From positions 1-37,609 of the forward strand of contig CAZCLA010000030.1 in assembly GCA_964499285.1 (NCBI GenBank): a stretch of DNA of 37,609 nucleotides. The letters are read 5' to 3'. A program made the translations under genes and the position numbers. Positions 24,995 to 34,455 of this stretch are shown here, in pieces (position 1 is the first letter of the stretch; each line of letters opens with the position of its first letter). Origin of the DNA: JAGFIY01 sp964499285. Lineage in GTDB: Bacteria; Bacteroidota; Ignavibacteria; Ignavibacteriales; Melioribacteraceae. The notes under the pieces were generated by a model. That model was given only the letters and a program-made list of their open reading frames with translations. It searched no databases and had not been told where the DNA came from.

Positions 24995-25690
24995 ATGAAA
25001 GTAAAGATAAATATAATTATAGCGCTTCTTTTAATATGCACGATACAATTAATAGCACAAGAGTCAGAAGAAGCATCAAACCCAAAGTCAGTAGCTATTT
25101 TACAGAAAGTTGTTAAGGAAGTTGAACATCAAAAAATACAAACCGACGAATGGGAAGAAGCTAAAAGAGGAATGACTCTGCAGGATGGGCATTCAATCAG
25201 AACAGGAGGGAGATCCCTCGCTTTGGTGACTTTTCTTGATAAATCTATATTGCGGGTTAGAGAAAATTCGGTTGTAAAAATATTCAGCAGCATTGAAGGA
25301 ACAAAACAAAACAAAAATACTCAGATCGATCAAGGAGTTGTCAGTTTTGATGTTTCCGAACAACAAGATGAGGAATTTAAGTTTACTACACCTACCGGTT
25401 TGGCATCAATTAGAGGAACCAGCGGTTACTTTGAAGTAATTCCGGATAAAACTTGGCTTATTGTTGAAGAAGGATTAATCGAAATTAAAGCTCTTAACAA
25501 TGATGGAGAATCTCAAAATGTCGGAGCTGGAAATACTGCTGAAATAGATAAAGAGGGTAATATTTCAATTCGTCCCACAACAGAGGATGAGAAATCAAAG
25601 CTTAACAGTTCTAAAATAGATAAAACCATAAAGTACATAATCGAAACTAGCGAGGGAGAATACGAACTCGAATTATTCGACGAGAACTAA
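24995..25690 (+). CDS. Secreted FecR-domain protein
   Basis: The 231-residue protein has a signal peptide (about 1-22, ending LIAQ) and a FecR domain (about residues 60-165): GHSIRTGGRSLALVTFLDKS, SILRVRENSVVKI, then FTTPTGLASIRGTSGYFEV. Classic FecR proteins have a cytoplasmic anti-sigma part and a membrane helix; this one has neither, so it should be free in the periplasm. No sigma factor gene is nearby. FecR-domain proteins next to CHASE2 cyclases are seen in several phyla, to my knowledge, which fits this operon. Confidence 0.88.
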   Translation: MKVKINIIIALLLICTIQLIAQESEEASNPKSVAILQKVVKEVEHQKIQTDEWEEAKRGMTLQDGHSIRTGGRSLALVTFLDKSILRVRENSVVKIFSSIEGTKQNKNTQIDQGVVSFDVSEQQDEEFKFTTPTGLASIRGTSGYFEVIPDKTWLIVEEGLIEIKALNNDGESQNVGAGNTAEIDKEGNISIRPTTEDEKSKLNSSKIDKTIKYIIETSEGEYELELFDEN

Positions 25691-25716
25691 TTTTCAAAAA
25701 TAAGCGGAGCAAAAAT

Positions 25717-28104
25717 ATGGTTGAAAGAAATAGGGTAGTTCTTTCAAAGCTGATTATAATTTTTGTTTTATTGCTGCCTCAGTTAATTTCTGCACAGGTA
25801 AGCAATTATATATCAAATGTTGAAGTTCTTAATGCCAAAGAAGGTGAACCGCTTTCTGTAAAAGCGGATTTGTTTCAAGTTGCTGCCGTAAACAGGATCT
25901 TGTTTTATTACAAAATTTTCGGTGAAACTGAATATACTGAACAAGAGATGAGCCTTTTCGGGGCTGCGGCATCTACAACCATAAGCGGAGAAAAAATTGC
26001 TCCGCCTTTTATTGAATATTTTTTACAAGTTGAACTTAAAGATGGAACATTTGAAGCTTATCCTATTGGCGCTCCTAATGAAGCCGCTGCTCTCCAAGTA
26101 AGTATTCAGCCGGTTTCAGAAAAAGATAGGCAGATTATCGTTCTAAGTCCAACTCCTCACGAATCAGTGAGTTTAAATGATCTCTTTATATCAATTTCTC
26201 TTCTTCGTGTACCGCCAAGTGTAGATAACTCTGCCACAAAAGTATTTATTGATGATAATGATGTAACTCAGATGGTACTTTTTGCTGATGATCTTCTTTT
26301 ATTTTACCCTGAAAACTTTCCCGGAACAATCGGAGAAGGAAATCATGTTTTGAGGGTTGAAGTTTACGACAAGGAGGGAAATTTTTATCATTCAATAACC
26401 ACGGATTTCAATGTTTTCGCTGAAAAAGGCGTAGGAATTTATGCACATACATTTAACACATTTTTTGATTTGAAAGGTGAATCCAGAAACGAAAGATTTA
26501 ATGATGCAGAAACCTGGTACAATAATTTTGATGGGAAGTTTAGAGGCAATTACCGGGATTGGAATTTTAATGCAAGACTTTTTATTACATCCGAAGAAAA
26601 ACAGTATCTTCAACCTCAGAACAGATATTTTGGAGAAGTGTCGAACGATTGGATGTTCTTAAAATTTGGTGATAATTTCCCTCGCTATCAAGAACTGCTG
26701 CTTGACGGAAAGAGATTACGTGGTGTTACCGGTGGAGTAAAATTAGATTTTTTTAATGTTCAAGCTTCATACGGACAAATAAATAGATCTGTAGAAGGAA
26801 GATTGCAATCAACATTTTCAGCGACACAAGCCTTCGAAGATTCATTAATTCTTTATCCAAACGTCATCAAAATTGACGAAACAACGTACGGGAATGTAAA
26901 TTACGGAACTTATGGAAGAAATCTTTTTGCACTTAGCACGTTTGCGGAAGGGTCTAATTATAAATTTGGTGTCTCTTATCTGCACTCAAAAGATAATGCT
27001 GAAAGCATTGAATACGGAGGAAAGCCTGAAGAGAATGCTGTTATCGGAACCGAGCTTAAACTTTCTTTTGATAGACAGAGGATTGTTTTCGAAAACGAAG
27101 CAGCTTTCAGTATATATAATAGAGATATTAGAACTGGTTCGTTGACGGAAGAAGACATCAGAAATCTTTTCGGCGATGGTTCACTGCTCGGTTCAAATCC
27201 GGACGATTTAATAAGGTTAAAGGATTATCTTGAAGGAATAATTACTGTTAACCAATATTTGGGCCCGATAAATCCGGAAGAATTTTCATCACTTGCATAC
27301 GAATCGGCTTTGCGTTTAAATTATTTCAATAACAATTTCAAAATTGCGTATTTGTATCGCGGGAATGATTTTGCATCGTTCGGAAATAATTACCTAAGGA
27401 AAGATATACAAGGATTTAATATTAATGATAGAGTAAGATTATTTGATAACAAGGCTTTCTTCTCGGTAGGCTATGAGAGACTGACTGATAACTTGCAGAA
27501 CACTAAACAAGCCACGACGACCTTTAATACCTTTAATACTTCTGTTTCGATTTATCCTAGAGCAGATTTTCCTAACATTACTCTTGGTTATACGCGTTAC
27601 GATAACAGTAATGATCTTCCTATCGATAGTATCTATGCCGTAAACAACGGTACAAACAGTTTCCTTGCTTCACTTTCTTACGATTTAAATACCGGCATTA
27701 TACACAATGCACGATTAAGCTTTTCGACCTCTAATAGGGAAGATGAAACATTTACAAATTCCGATGCAAATATTACAACAGGAGTTTTGACATTTAATTC
27801 GAACTGGAGTGAGACATTCACAAGTCTTTTCAGCGCTGTCTATTCTTCATCCGAAATTAGTGGTTTTGAGTACAGCTATGCTACAATAACAGCTGGCGGT
27901 AATTTAAAATTAATGGAGAATAAGCTAAACCTAAGATTGACCGGGGGTCCAAGTTTCGGAGATCTTGAACGGATTGCCGTTGATTTGATAGTTGATTATA
28001 ATGTTTTAGCAAACTTCAGTATTGGACTGCAGTCAAGATATTATAAGATTAAGGATGTGAGTAATAATTCAATAGTTGGATTAACAGCGCGCTGGATTAT
28101 GTAA
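25717..28104 (+). CDS. Predicted outer-membrane beta-barrel protein with N-terminal Ig-like domains
   Basis: The 795-residue protein has a signal peptide (about 1-27, ending LISAQ). About 200 residues of Ig-like beta-sandwich sequence follow. From about residue 240 to the end, alternating hydrophobic/polar strands with many aromatic residues are seen (e.g. FRGNYRDWNFNARLFIT, RLSFSTSNREDETF), as in outer-membrane barrels. A segment FGDNFPRYQELLLDGKRLRG is like those in other FCB outer-membrane proteins. No TonB box or plug is evident. It sits between the FecR-domain gene and the cyclase gene (17 bases before the latter). Confidence 0.7.
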   Translation: MVERNRVVLSKLIIIFVLLLPQLISAQVSNYISNVEVLNAKEGEPLSVKADLFQVAAVNRILFYYKIFGETEYTEQEMSLFGAAASTTISGEKIAPPFIEYFLQVELKDGTFEAYPIGAPNEAAALQVSIQPVSEKDRQIIVLSPTPHESVSLNDLFISISLLRVPPSVDNSATKVFIDDNDVTQMVLFADDLLLFYPENFPGTIGEGNHVLRVEVYDKEGNFYHSITTDFNVFAEKGVGIYAHTFNTFFDLKGESRNERFNDAETWYNNFDGKFRGNYRDWNFNARLFITSEEKQYLQPQNRYFGEVSNDWMFLKFGDNFPRYQELLLDGKRLRGVTGGVKLDFFNVQASYGQINRSVEGRLQSTFSATQAFEDSLILYPNVIKIDETTYGNVNYGTYGRNLFALSTFAEGSNYKFGVSYLHSKDNAESIEYGGKPEENAVIGTELKLSFDRQRIVFENEAAFSIYNRDIRTGSLTEEDIRNLFGDGSLLGSNPDDLIRLKDYLEGIITVNQYLGPINPEEFSSLAYESALRLNYFNNNFKIAYLYRGNDFASFGNNYLRKDIQGFNINDRVRLFDNKAFFSVGYERLTDNLQNTKQATTTFNTFNTSVSIYPRADFPNITLGYTRYDNSNDLPIDSIYAVNNGTNSFLASLSYDLNTGIIHNARLSFSTSNREDETFTNSDANITTGVLTFNSNWSETFTSLFSAVYSSSEISGFEYSYATITAGGNLKLMENKLNLRLTGGPSFGDLERIAVDLIVDYNVLANFSIGLQSRYYKIKDVSNNSIVGLTARWIM

Positions 28105-28121
28105 AACACATTAATGATAAA

Positions 28122-30383
28122 ATGAACCTTGCCAAATTTTTCAACTCCCGAGCTGCCGTTTCGATTTTTATAATTGTGACGGCAGCATTCGTGGTTTTGA
28201 TCCTTACACAAAACATCCTGTTCACAATAAAACCTTTGCAAGAACTTGAGAATAAATTTATTGACTTTCGTTTTCTTGAACGGGGAAATTCCAATGATAT
28301 CGTCTGTGAGAATATTATAGTTGTTGAGATAACTCAAGAAACATATGATCAAATTCCGCCGCCATTCAACAGATGGCCATGGCCACGTGAAATCTTTGCA
28401 AAGGTTATACAAAACCTGAATGAAGCAGGAGCAAAAGCAATTGGAATAGATATTATAATGTCGGGCGGTGATTTATTTTCATCCTCGAATGATAGTCTTT
28501 TGTTTGATGTCATTGATAAATATAAGAACGTGGTAGTTGCCGGAAAAGTTGATATTGAACTTGAGTCTATGCTTGATCAACAAAATATTGATCGGTCATT
28601 GGGCTCAAGCAAAATAATTAAGCACGACCTTAACAGTGATTTTGGAAATATTTTTTTTGAAGCTGATAGTTCGGTGGGTATCGTTCAAGTGCCTAAAGAC
28701 GATGACGGAATTGCAAGAAGATATCAACCATTTGTTTATTCATCAGCAATAGAAAAAAGAATTCCCACTTTCGGTTTTGCATTATTAAACAAATATTTTG
28801 AGCTCCCTTCATTATACACTCCCGTTATCAATTCGGATGAAAATCAATTTGAGTATCTGAATACGAAAATTCCAAGATTCGATGCATCTTCATACTTGAT
28901 CAACTTTCGTCGAGCAGATCAGAAAAGTTTGTTCCCTACATTTCAATTTATGGATGTATTGGACGATTCTGAATTTCAAACAACTGATGAGATTGATCTT
29001 GAGATTGATCTCAATACTTGGGATGATCCCGAACATGGATTGTTATACAGCGGATTATTCGAAAATAAAATTGTTATTATCGGTTCAACAATGCCGGAAG
29101 ATCGTGATCTCGTAAGCATTCCTCCTTTGATCGCTAAACGCAAAGGCGATAATCAAATTTACGGGGTTTATTATCATGCAAACGCAATTCATAATGTTCT
29201 ATCCCAAGATTTTTTATACACTCAGGATAAAATTCTCGAAGCATTCTTTATTCTGTTGCTGACGGCTGTTTCGTTTTATCTTTCCGTCGTAATTAGAAAA
29301 GTCAGGTTTAAATACGGTGTGCTACTCGAACTCGCAAACATTATTTCTGTCCTGATTTTAGTTTTAGTCTATTTTGAGATAACAAACTGGCTTTTTATTG
29401 AGCACAAATATCTAATGTCGATGGTGGGTCCGTCAATGGCATTGTTTGTTGGTTATGTCGGAAGTACTGCATATCACTACTTCCGAGAACGACGTCAGAA
29501 CGTATTAATCAAAGGGATGTTTTCACAATATGTTTCGGCCTCTCTGGTAAATCAACTTCTTAATGATCCTTCTAAATTAAGATTAGGTGGAGAGAAGAAG
29601 GAATTAACAGTTCTCTTCAGTGATATTATTGGGTTTACCGAAATATCGGAGAAACGAACGCCGGAAGATTTAGTTAAATTTATGAATAATTACCTTTCGG
29701 AAATGACCAACATAATTATTTCTTACCAAGGGACCTTGGATAAATATTTAGGTGATGCGATAATGGCGTTTTGGGGAGCACCTATTCCAATTAAGGATCA
29801 TGCATATCTTGCTTGTGTAAGTGCAATTGATATGCGCAAGGAAATTAAGAAAATGATTAGTGATCACGAATTGGGTCGCGATCTGAATTTAGATATTCGC
29901 ATTGGTATAAATACAGGTGAAGTGGTTGTAGGTAATATGGGTGGGGAAAAGCGATTTGATTATACAGTTATGGGCGACGATGTAAATTTGGCTTCTCGAT
30001 TGGAAGGTGCAAACAAACAGTACGGAACGCGTATTATGATTTCGGAGTCCACATTTATCTTTGTTGCCGATAGACTACTAGTTCGAGTCCTTGATACAAT
30101 TAGAGTTAAAGGTAAAACAAAACCAACAAAAGTTTTCGAATTGATTGGAAGAAACGATGATCCTGAATCGATGGACCGCATGCTGAACTTAAAACATTAT
30201 TTTAACGGATTAAATGAATACAACAATAGAAATTTCGAAAAAGCATTAGCACATTTTGATTTGTCGATACAGCAACTGCCGGATGACCGTCCATCTTGGA
30301 CATATTTTGAAAGATGCCAATTTTATCTAAATAATCCTCCCGGTGACGATTGGGATGGAGTGTTTGAACTTAAAACAAAATAA
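28122..30383 (+). CDS. CHASE2-domain class III adenylate/guanylate cyclase
   Basis: The 753-residue protein has a transmembrane helix (about 13-35), a periplasmic CHASE2 sensor (about 40-365), three more membrane helices (about 371-455) and a cytoplasmic class III cyclase domain (about 490-685). All expected catalytic positions are present: metal Asp D501 (LFSDIIGF) and D545 (YLGDAIMAFWG), base-recognising K541 and T615, and transition-state N622 and R626 (NLASR). Thr at 615 rather than Asp is the class IIIb form, a group that includes bicarbonate-responsive enzymes. The product is probably cAMP. It is the last gene of the four-gene operon; about 70 residues with a TPR-like segment follow the cyclase domain. 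Confidence 0.93.
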   Translation: MNLAKFFNSRAAVSIFIIVTAAFVVLILTQNILFTIKPLQELENKFIDFRFLERGNSNDIVCENIIVVEITQETYDQIPPPFNRWPWPREIFAKVIQNLNEAGAKAIGIDIIMSGGDLFSSSNDSLLFDVIDKYKNVVVAGKVDIELESMLDQQNIDRSLGSSKIIKHDLNSDFGNIFFEADSSVGIVQVPKDDDGIARRYQPFVYSSAIEKRIPTFGFALLNKYFELPSLYTPVINSDENQFEYLNTKIPRFDASSYLINFRRADQKSLFPTFQFMDVLDDSEFQTTDEIDLEIDLNTWDDPEHGLLYSGLFENKIVIIGSTMPEDRDLVSIPPLIAKRKGDNQIYGVYYHANAIHNVLSQDFLYTQDKILEAFFILLLTAVSFYLSVVIRKVRFKYGVLLELANIISVLILVLVYFEITNWLFIEHKYLMSMVGPSMALFVGYVGSTAYHYFRERRQNVLIKGMFSQYVSASLVNQLLNDPSKLRLGGEKKELTVLFSDIIGFTEISEKRTPEDLVKFMNNYLSEMTNIIISYQGTLDKYLGDAIMAFWGAPIPIKDHAYLACVSAIDMRKEIKKMISDHELGRDLNLDIRIGINTGEVVVGNMGGEKRFDYTVMGDDVNLASRLEGANKQYGTRIMISESTFIFVADRLLVRVLDTIRVKGKTKPTKVFELIGRNDDPESMDRMLNLKHYFNGLNEYNNRNFEKALAHFDLSIQQLPDDRPSWTYFERCQFYLNNPPGDDWDGVFELKTK

Positions 30384-31466
30384 CTATTTTCTAATGCGGA
30401 ATAAATTGAATACTGCGGCTGCTAAAAAAATAAAATTTGCTATCCAAGCTGTTATTATTGGCTCAAGAACACCGTTTTTTCCAAATGATTGACTAACTTT
30501 CATAAAAATTAAGTATATAAAAGTAATCAACAAATTTATTCCGAATTGAATTGCAAGACCTCCTCTCCGCTTGTTTATAGAGATGGGTAAACCGAATAAG
30601 ATTACAACAAGACTCGAAAATGCAAATGCAAACCTGCTGTGGTATTCTATCTCAATTCTTGTTGGATCGTTGCCTGTTCTCAAAATTTCTTTTGAATATT
30701 CACTTAATTCGGTCAGTGTCATTTCTTCGGGTTTACGCTGCTTTTTAATAACTTCATCCGGCGAAAAATTTAAGTCGTTAACAAAGAGTGTATCTAATTT
30801 GTTTGCTTTAATAGAGTCGCCAGTGAAAATTCTTTTGTAGCCGTTTATAATGACCCACGATCCCGTTAATGAATCGAACCTCATTTTTTCGGCATCGATC
30901 CTTGATTTAAGATTTATCTGTTTGTTGTCATCAAATTCTTGTATGCTGATACGATTTGCCTGATCGCGTTCAACATCGTAATAAGAAATTGTTACTATCT
31001 TTGTTTTTGTATCCTGAAAGAAAATATTTGTGCCTGCGTTCACCAAACCTTTTTTCATGTGGTTTTGTTCAATATAAACTCGTCTTTTATTTGCCTGTGG
31101 AACAGTGTATCCCCCAAAGTAAATCGAAAAACAACTTATCAGGAACGCAATTATCAAAAAGGGAACAATAAATCTATAAATACTTACACCAGCTGCTTTT
31201 ATAGCGGTCAATTCATTTTGATTTACCATTTTTCCTACAGTGAACAAACCGGCGAGTAAAACTGAAACAGGGAGGATCAATCTTATTATTTCCGGGAGAA
31301 ATACGATGTAGTACTCAAAAATTATACTCTTTGGAACATCTTTGTCGATGAAATCATCAAGCTTTTCGAACATATCTATTATTACAAAAATCATAATAAA
31401 AACAAGAAGTCCGAAAAATATAGTCTGTATAAATTGCTTAGTTATGTATCTATCAAGTATCAGCAT
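30384..31466 (-). CDS. LptF/LptG family permease (LptG-like)
   Basis: The 360-residue YjgP/YjgQ-family membrane protein has about six transmembrane helices: three N-terminal (from MLILDRYITKQFIQTIFFGL), a periplasmic beta-rich domain (about 110-255), and three C-terminal. LptF and LptG form the inner-membrane part of the LptB2FG LPS exporter with the ATPase LptB, which is not in the window. The start overlaps the upstream paralogue by 14 bases, so the pair is co-translated. Which of the two plays F or G is a guess from order. Confidence 0.85.
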   Translation of the reverse strand: MLILDRYITKQFIQTIFFGLLVFIMIFVIIDMFEKLDDFIDKDVPKSIIFEYYIVFLPEIIRLILPVSVLLAGLFTVGKMVNQNELTAIKAAGVSIYRFIVPFLIIAFLISCFSIYFGGYTVPQANKRRVYIEQNHMKKGLVNAGTNIFFQDTKTKIVTISYYDVERDQANRISIQEFDDNKQINLKSRIDAEKMRFDSLTGSWVIINGYKRIFTGDSIKANKLDTLFVNDLNFSPDEVIKKQRKPEEMTLTELSEYSKEILRTGNDPTRIEIEYHSRFAFAFSSLVVILFGLPISINKRRGGLAIQFGINLLITFIYLIFMKVSQSFGKNGVLEPIITAWIANFIFLAAAVFNLFRIRK

Positions 31467-32823
31467 CTGTTTTTTCAGTATCTCGAAGTTGTTTTGGTAT
31501 TAGTTTTATTAACCAGTCAAAACTTATTGTAACTCTTTCTCTTGCGCTCTTAATTGTCAGGAAAATACCCAAGAAAAACAAAAGGAAATTTGCGCTCCAC
31601 ATGCCCCAAAAAGGACTAACTAAACCACGATCTGCAAGTTTTTCTCCTCCAATTAAGAAAAACCAGTAAACGAGAAAGAATACCAAACTGATTCCCGCTG
31701 CAATTCCAAATCCTCCTTTCCGAGTCATCGTTCCAAGCGGCGCACCGATAAGCACAAAAACAATGCATGCAAACGGCAATGAATATTTTTTGTGAATTTC
31801 AACCCAGTATTTGTTCACCTCTTTCAGGTTTGCATCCAATCTATGGAGACTTGTAGTAATGTTGTTCTGATTGTTTTTAATTCTTTCTTTTACTCTCAAG
31901 TACACATGTTTTGTACTCGAAGGTTCACGACTATTTTGAATTGAACGAACTGTATCCGGGAAAAAGATTGATTTTTGTTTTTCTTCAAAAATGCTAATGT
32001 AGTTGTTTCTCTGAGCTGATAAACTATCAACAATAACGAGCATTTCAGAAGCTCCTAACTCTCGTTCGCCACGCTGACCTCCGAAATCCGATGCCTGATA
32101 AGAGAATTGATCTCCTTTCATTGCAATTCGGTGTTTTTCGAAAATAAGTTTTCTATAAGGTTCTCTTACGTTGTTGTCCGATTCGTGAATCTCTCCGTTC
32201 ACAAGATCCATTATTAATTTTTTTTGATCTTTTGAAAAATAGATTTTACCTTTTTCTGCTGTCACTATGTTAGTTTTATAAGGATCAGAATAATCGTAGA
32301 TAGTTAGATTTTCAAGTTCGTTTGTTTGGGAATTTATCGATCTGACCAAAATTGAGTAGTTTTGAACATCTTGAGAAAAAACTCCGGGCACAAGTGAAAG
32401 TGTAGGTTTTTGCTGTGTAATGTTTTGTAATAGCAATCGAGCCTGGTGATTTGTGTGAGGATATATATGGTTGTTAAACTGAATCAATAAAACTGCAACC
32501 AGAATCGACCCAAGCAACGGAGGTATCATCATTTTATAAAGACTTATACCGGTTGCTTTAAAAATTGCAACTTCATTGTTTTGCGCCATCGAACCGAATG
32601 CCATTATGGAAGATACCAAAGCAGCCATGGGAACAACAAGAACTAGCATCCAAGCCATACTGTAAATAATCAGTTGGCTTATAATCCAGAAACTTAATCC
32701 TTTTCCAATCAACAGGTCGGAAATTTTCATCAAGTATTGAAGCAGAAGCACAGCAATCAAAATAAAATTTGAAAACAAAAATGGTGCTACGTGATTTTTC
32801 AATATATATCTGAATATGATCAT
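31453..32823 (-). CDS. LptF/LptG family permease (LptF-like)
   Basis: The 456-residue YjgP/YjgQ-family permease starts MIIFRYILKNHVAPFLFSNF. Conserved blocks include MAFGSMAQNNEVAIFKATGI in the N-terminal helices and IVFVLIGAPLGTMTRKGGFG in the C-terminal ones. The periplasmic domain is longer than in its partner and includes a charged stretch (about 235-330). It probably forms the LPS transport channel with the overlapping downstream gene. The cluster faces away from the cyclase and the M20 gene, as its own unit. Confidence 0.87.
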   Translation of the reverse strand: MIIFRYILKNHVAPFLFSNFILIAVLLLQYLMKISDLLIGKGLSFWIISQLIIYSMAWMLVLVVPMAALVSSIMAFGSMAQNNEVAIFKATGISLYKMMIPPLLGSILVAVLLIQFNNHIYPHTNHQARLLLQNITQQKPTLSLVPGVFSQDVQNYSILVRSINSQTNELENLTIYDYSDPYKTNIVTAEKGKIYFSKDQKKLIMDLVNGEIHESDNNVREPYRKLIFEKHRIAMKGDQFSYQASDFGGQRGERELGASEMLVIVDSLSAQRNNYISIFEEKQKSIFFPDTVRSIQNSREPSSTKHVYLRVKERIKNNQNNITTSLHRLDANLKEVNKYWVEIHKKYSLPFACIVFVLIGAPLGTMTRKGGFGIAAGISLVFFLVYWFFLIGGEKLADRGLVSPFWGMWSANFLLFFLGIFLTIKSARERVTISFDWLIKLIPKQLRDTEKTDADT

Positions 32824-32976
32824 GCCAAAAAGTAATAAAAATTAGATTAACAATTTGATTCAAAAAACATTCCGAAACTACTATAATCTTTTAGTTACAG
32901 AATATTAAGCTTATTTGTTTACACAGAAAATTACGACTAAATTTATAAATAAAGTTTTCCTAAATACTAAATTCTC

Positions 32977-32981
32977 GGGGG
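32977..32981 (+). promoter_or_regulatory. G-rich ribosome binding site before the TTG start of the M20 gene
   Basis: GGGGG lies 4 bases before TTG 32986. It supports initiation at this non-ATG codon, since no ATG exists before the conserved region begins. Confidence 0.55.
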
Positions 32982-32985
32982 TAAT

Positions 32986-34350
32986 TTGAGAAACACACTA
33001 AAATACGTAAAAGATAACTCAGGAAGATACGTCGACGAACTGAAAGACTATTTAAGAATTCCGAGTGTAAGCACAACTAAAAGTCACATAAAAGATGTTG
33101 CAAACTGCGCAAAATTCGTAGCTTCAAAACTTAAAAGCGCAGGAATGAAAAAAGTTGAAATCATCAAAACTAAGGGTCATCCGCTAGTTTTTGCAGAATG
33201 GATGGGAGCGGAAAATAAACCTACTGTATTAGTTTACGGGCATTATGATGTACAACCGGTTGATCCGCTTAAGCTTTGGAAAACTCCACCTTTCGAACCT
33301 GTTATCAAAGCCGGAAAAATTTGGGCTAGAGGCGCAAACGATAATAAAGGGCAAAATTTTGTCCACATAAAAGCAGTTGAAGCTCTGTTAAAAAATGATA
33401 AAAAACTTCCTGTCAACGTAAAATTTTTGATTGAAGGAGAAGAGGAGATAGGCAGTCCAAATCTTTCTAAATTCTTGAAAGCAAACCGAAAAAAACTTAA
33501 GTGCGATGCAGTTTTGATCTCTGATACAAGCCTTTTTGCTCCAAACGTACCCACGATTAATTACGGATTACGCGGTCTATGTTATATGGAAATTGAATTG
33601 ACGGGTCCAAACCGTGATCTTCATTCCGGAAGTTTCGGCGGTTCGGTTGCAAATCCAATTAATGAACTCGCAAAATTGATTTCAAAACTTCAGGATAAAA
33701 ATGGAAGGATTACAATTCCTAATTTTTATAAGAATGTTATTCCCTTGACTAAAAAGGAAAGAGAAAATTTTAAAAAGCTTGAATTTTCGGATGAAAAATT
33801 TGCTAAGGAATTGAAAGTAAATCAGCTGCAAGGCGAAAAAGGTTATTCGACACTTGAAAGATTGTGGGCAAGACCAACCCTCGATTGTAATGGAATTTAT
33901 GGTGGATTTATGGAGGAGGGTGCAAAAACTGTTCTGCCATCCAAAGCTACGGCAAAAATAAGTATGCGGCTCGTCCCGGACCAAAATCCTCAAACAATTG
34001 CTAAGGAATTCACGAAGTTCGTGAAATCAATCGCCCCGAAAAGTGTAAAGATTAATGTAAAAGCTCTTCATGGCGGACTACCCTGTATGGTTCCTTTGGA
34101 ATCGGATGCCATTAAAGCGGCGGCAAGAGCCACCACACGAGCATTTGGAAAAGACACTGTATTTACGCGGGAAGGTGGTTCAATTCCAATAGTAGTTGAA
34201 TTTATGAATCAGTTGGATGCACCTGCGATTTTAATGGGTTTAGGCCTGGATACTGATAACATTCATTCTCCCAATGAACATTTCAGTCTCGCAAGTTTTC
34301 AAAAAGGAATTCTTAGTTCTATATATTTTATGGAAGAATTCAGTAAATAA
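32986..34350 (+). CDS. M20 family metallodipeptidase
   Basis: The 454-residue protein belongs to the carnosinase-like dipeptidase group of M20. Metal and catalytic residues are visible: VLVYGHYDVQPVD (H86, D88), RGANDNKGQ (D119), EGEEEIGSP (E152-E154), LISDTS (D180) and a late NIHSPNEHF histidine. A dimerisation (lid) domain interrupts the catalytic domain, as usual. It hydrolyses di- or small peptides in the cytoplasm, no signal peptide being present. The start is TTG with GGGGG upstream. A hairpin terminator follows, so it is probably a single-gene unit. Confidence 0.9.
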   Translation: MRNTLKYVKDNSGRYVDELKDYLRIPSVSTTKSHIKDVANCAKFVASKLKSAGMKKVEIIKTKGHPLVFAEWMGAENKPTVLVYGHYDVQPVDPLKLWKTPPFEPVIKAGKIWARGANDNKGQNFVHIKAVEALLKNDKKLPVNVKFLIEGEEEIGSPNLSKFLKANRKKLKCDAVLISDTSLFAPNVPTINYGLRGLCYMEIELTGPNRDLHSGSFGGSVANPINELAKLISKLQDKNGRITIPNFYKNVIPLTKKERENFKKLEFSDEKFAKELKVNQLQGEKGYSTLERLWARPTLDCNGIYGGFMEEGAKTVLPSKATAKISMRLVPDQNPQTIAKEFTKFVKSIAPKSVKINVKALHGGLPCMVPLESDAIKAAARATTRAFGKDTVFTREGGSIPIVVEFMNQLDAPAILMGLGLDTDNIHSPNEHFSLASFQKGILSSIYFMEEFSK

Positions 34351-34355
34351 TTGTT

Positions 34356-34383
34356 GTGCCGCCGAAAATCGGCGGCACTTTCT
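34356..34383 (+). terminator. Rho-independent terminator after the M20 gene
   Basis: A 10-bp perfect GC-rich stem (GTGCCGCCGA / TCGGCGGCAC) with loop AAA is followed by a short TTTCT tract. The stem is strong but the T-run is short. Confidence 0.8.
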
Positions 34384-34455
34384 ACCCCTCTAGAAAATAT
34401 TCAATTAAATCATATTTTTTATTATCTTATTGGATAAACAACAATTGAGTTAAAT

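Noticed and set aside
30571..31259. Plus-strand ORFs inside the LptG-like gene
   Set aside because: They have no recognisable motifs and are shadows of a well-supported membrane protein on the other strand.
32882..32887. TATAAT as a -10 box for the M20 gene
   Set aside because: The nearest -35-like TTGATT is 21 bases away, too far, and the sequence is AT-rich enough to give this by chance.
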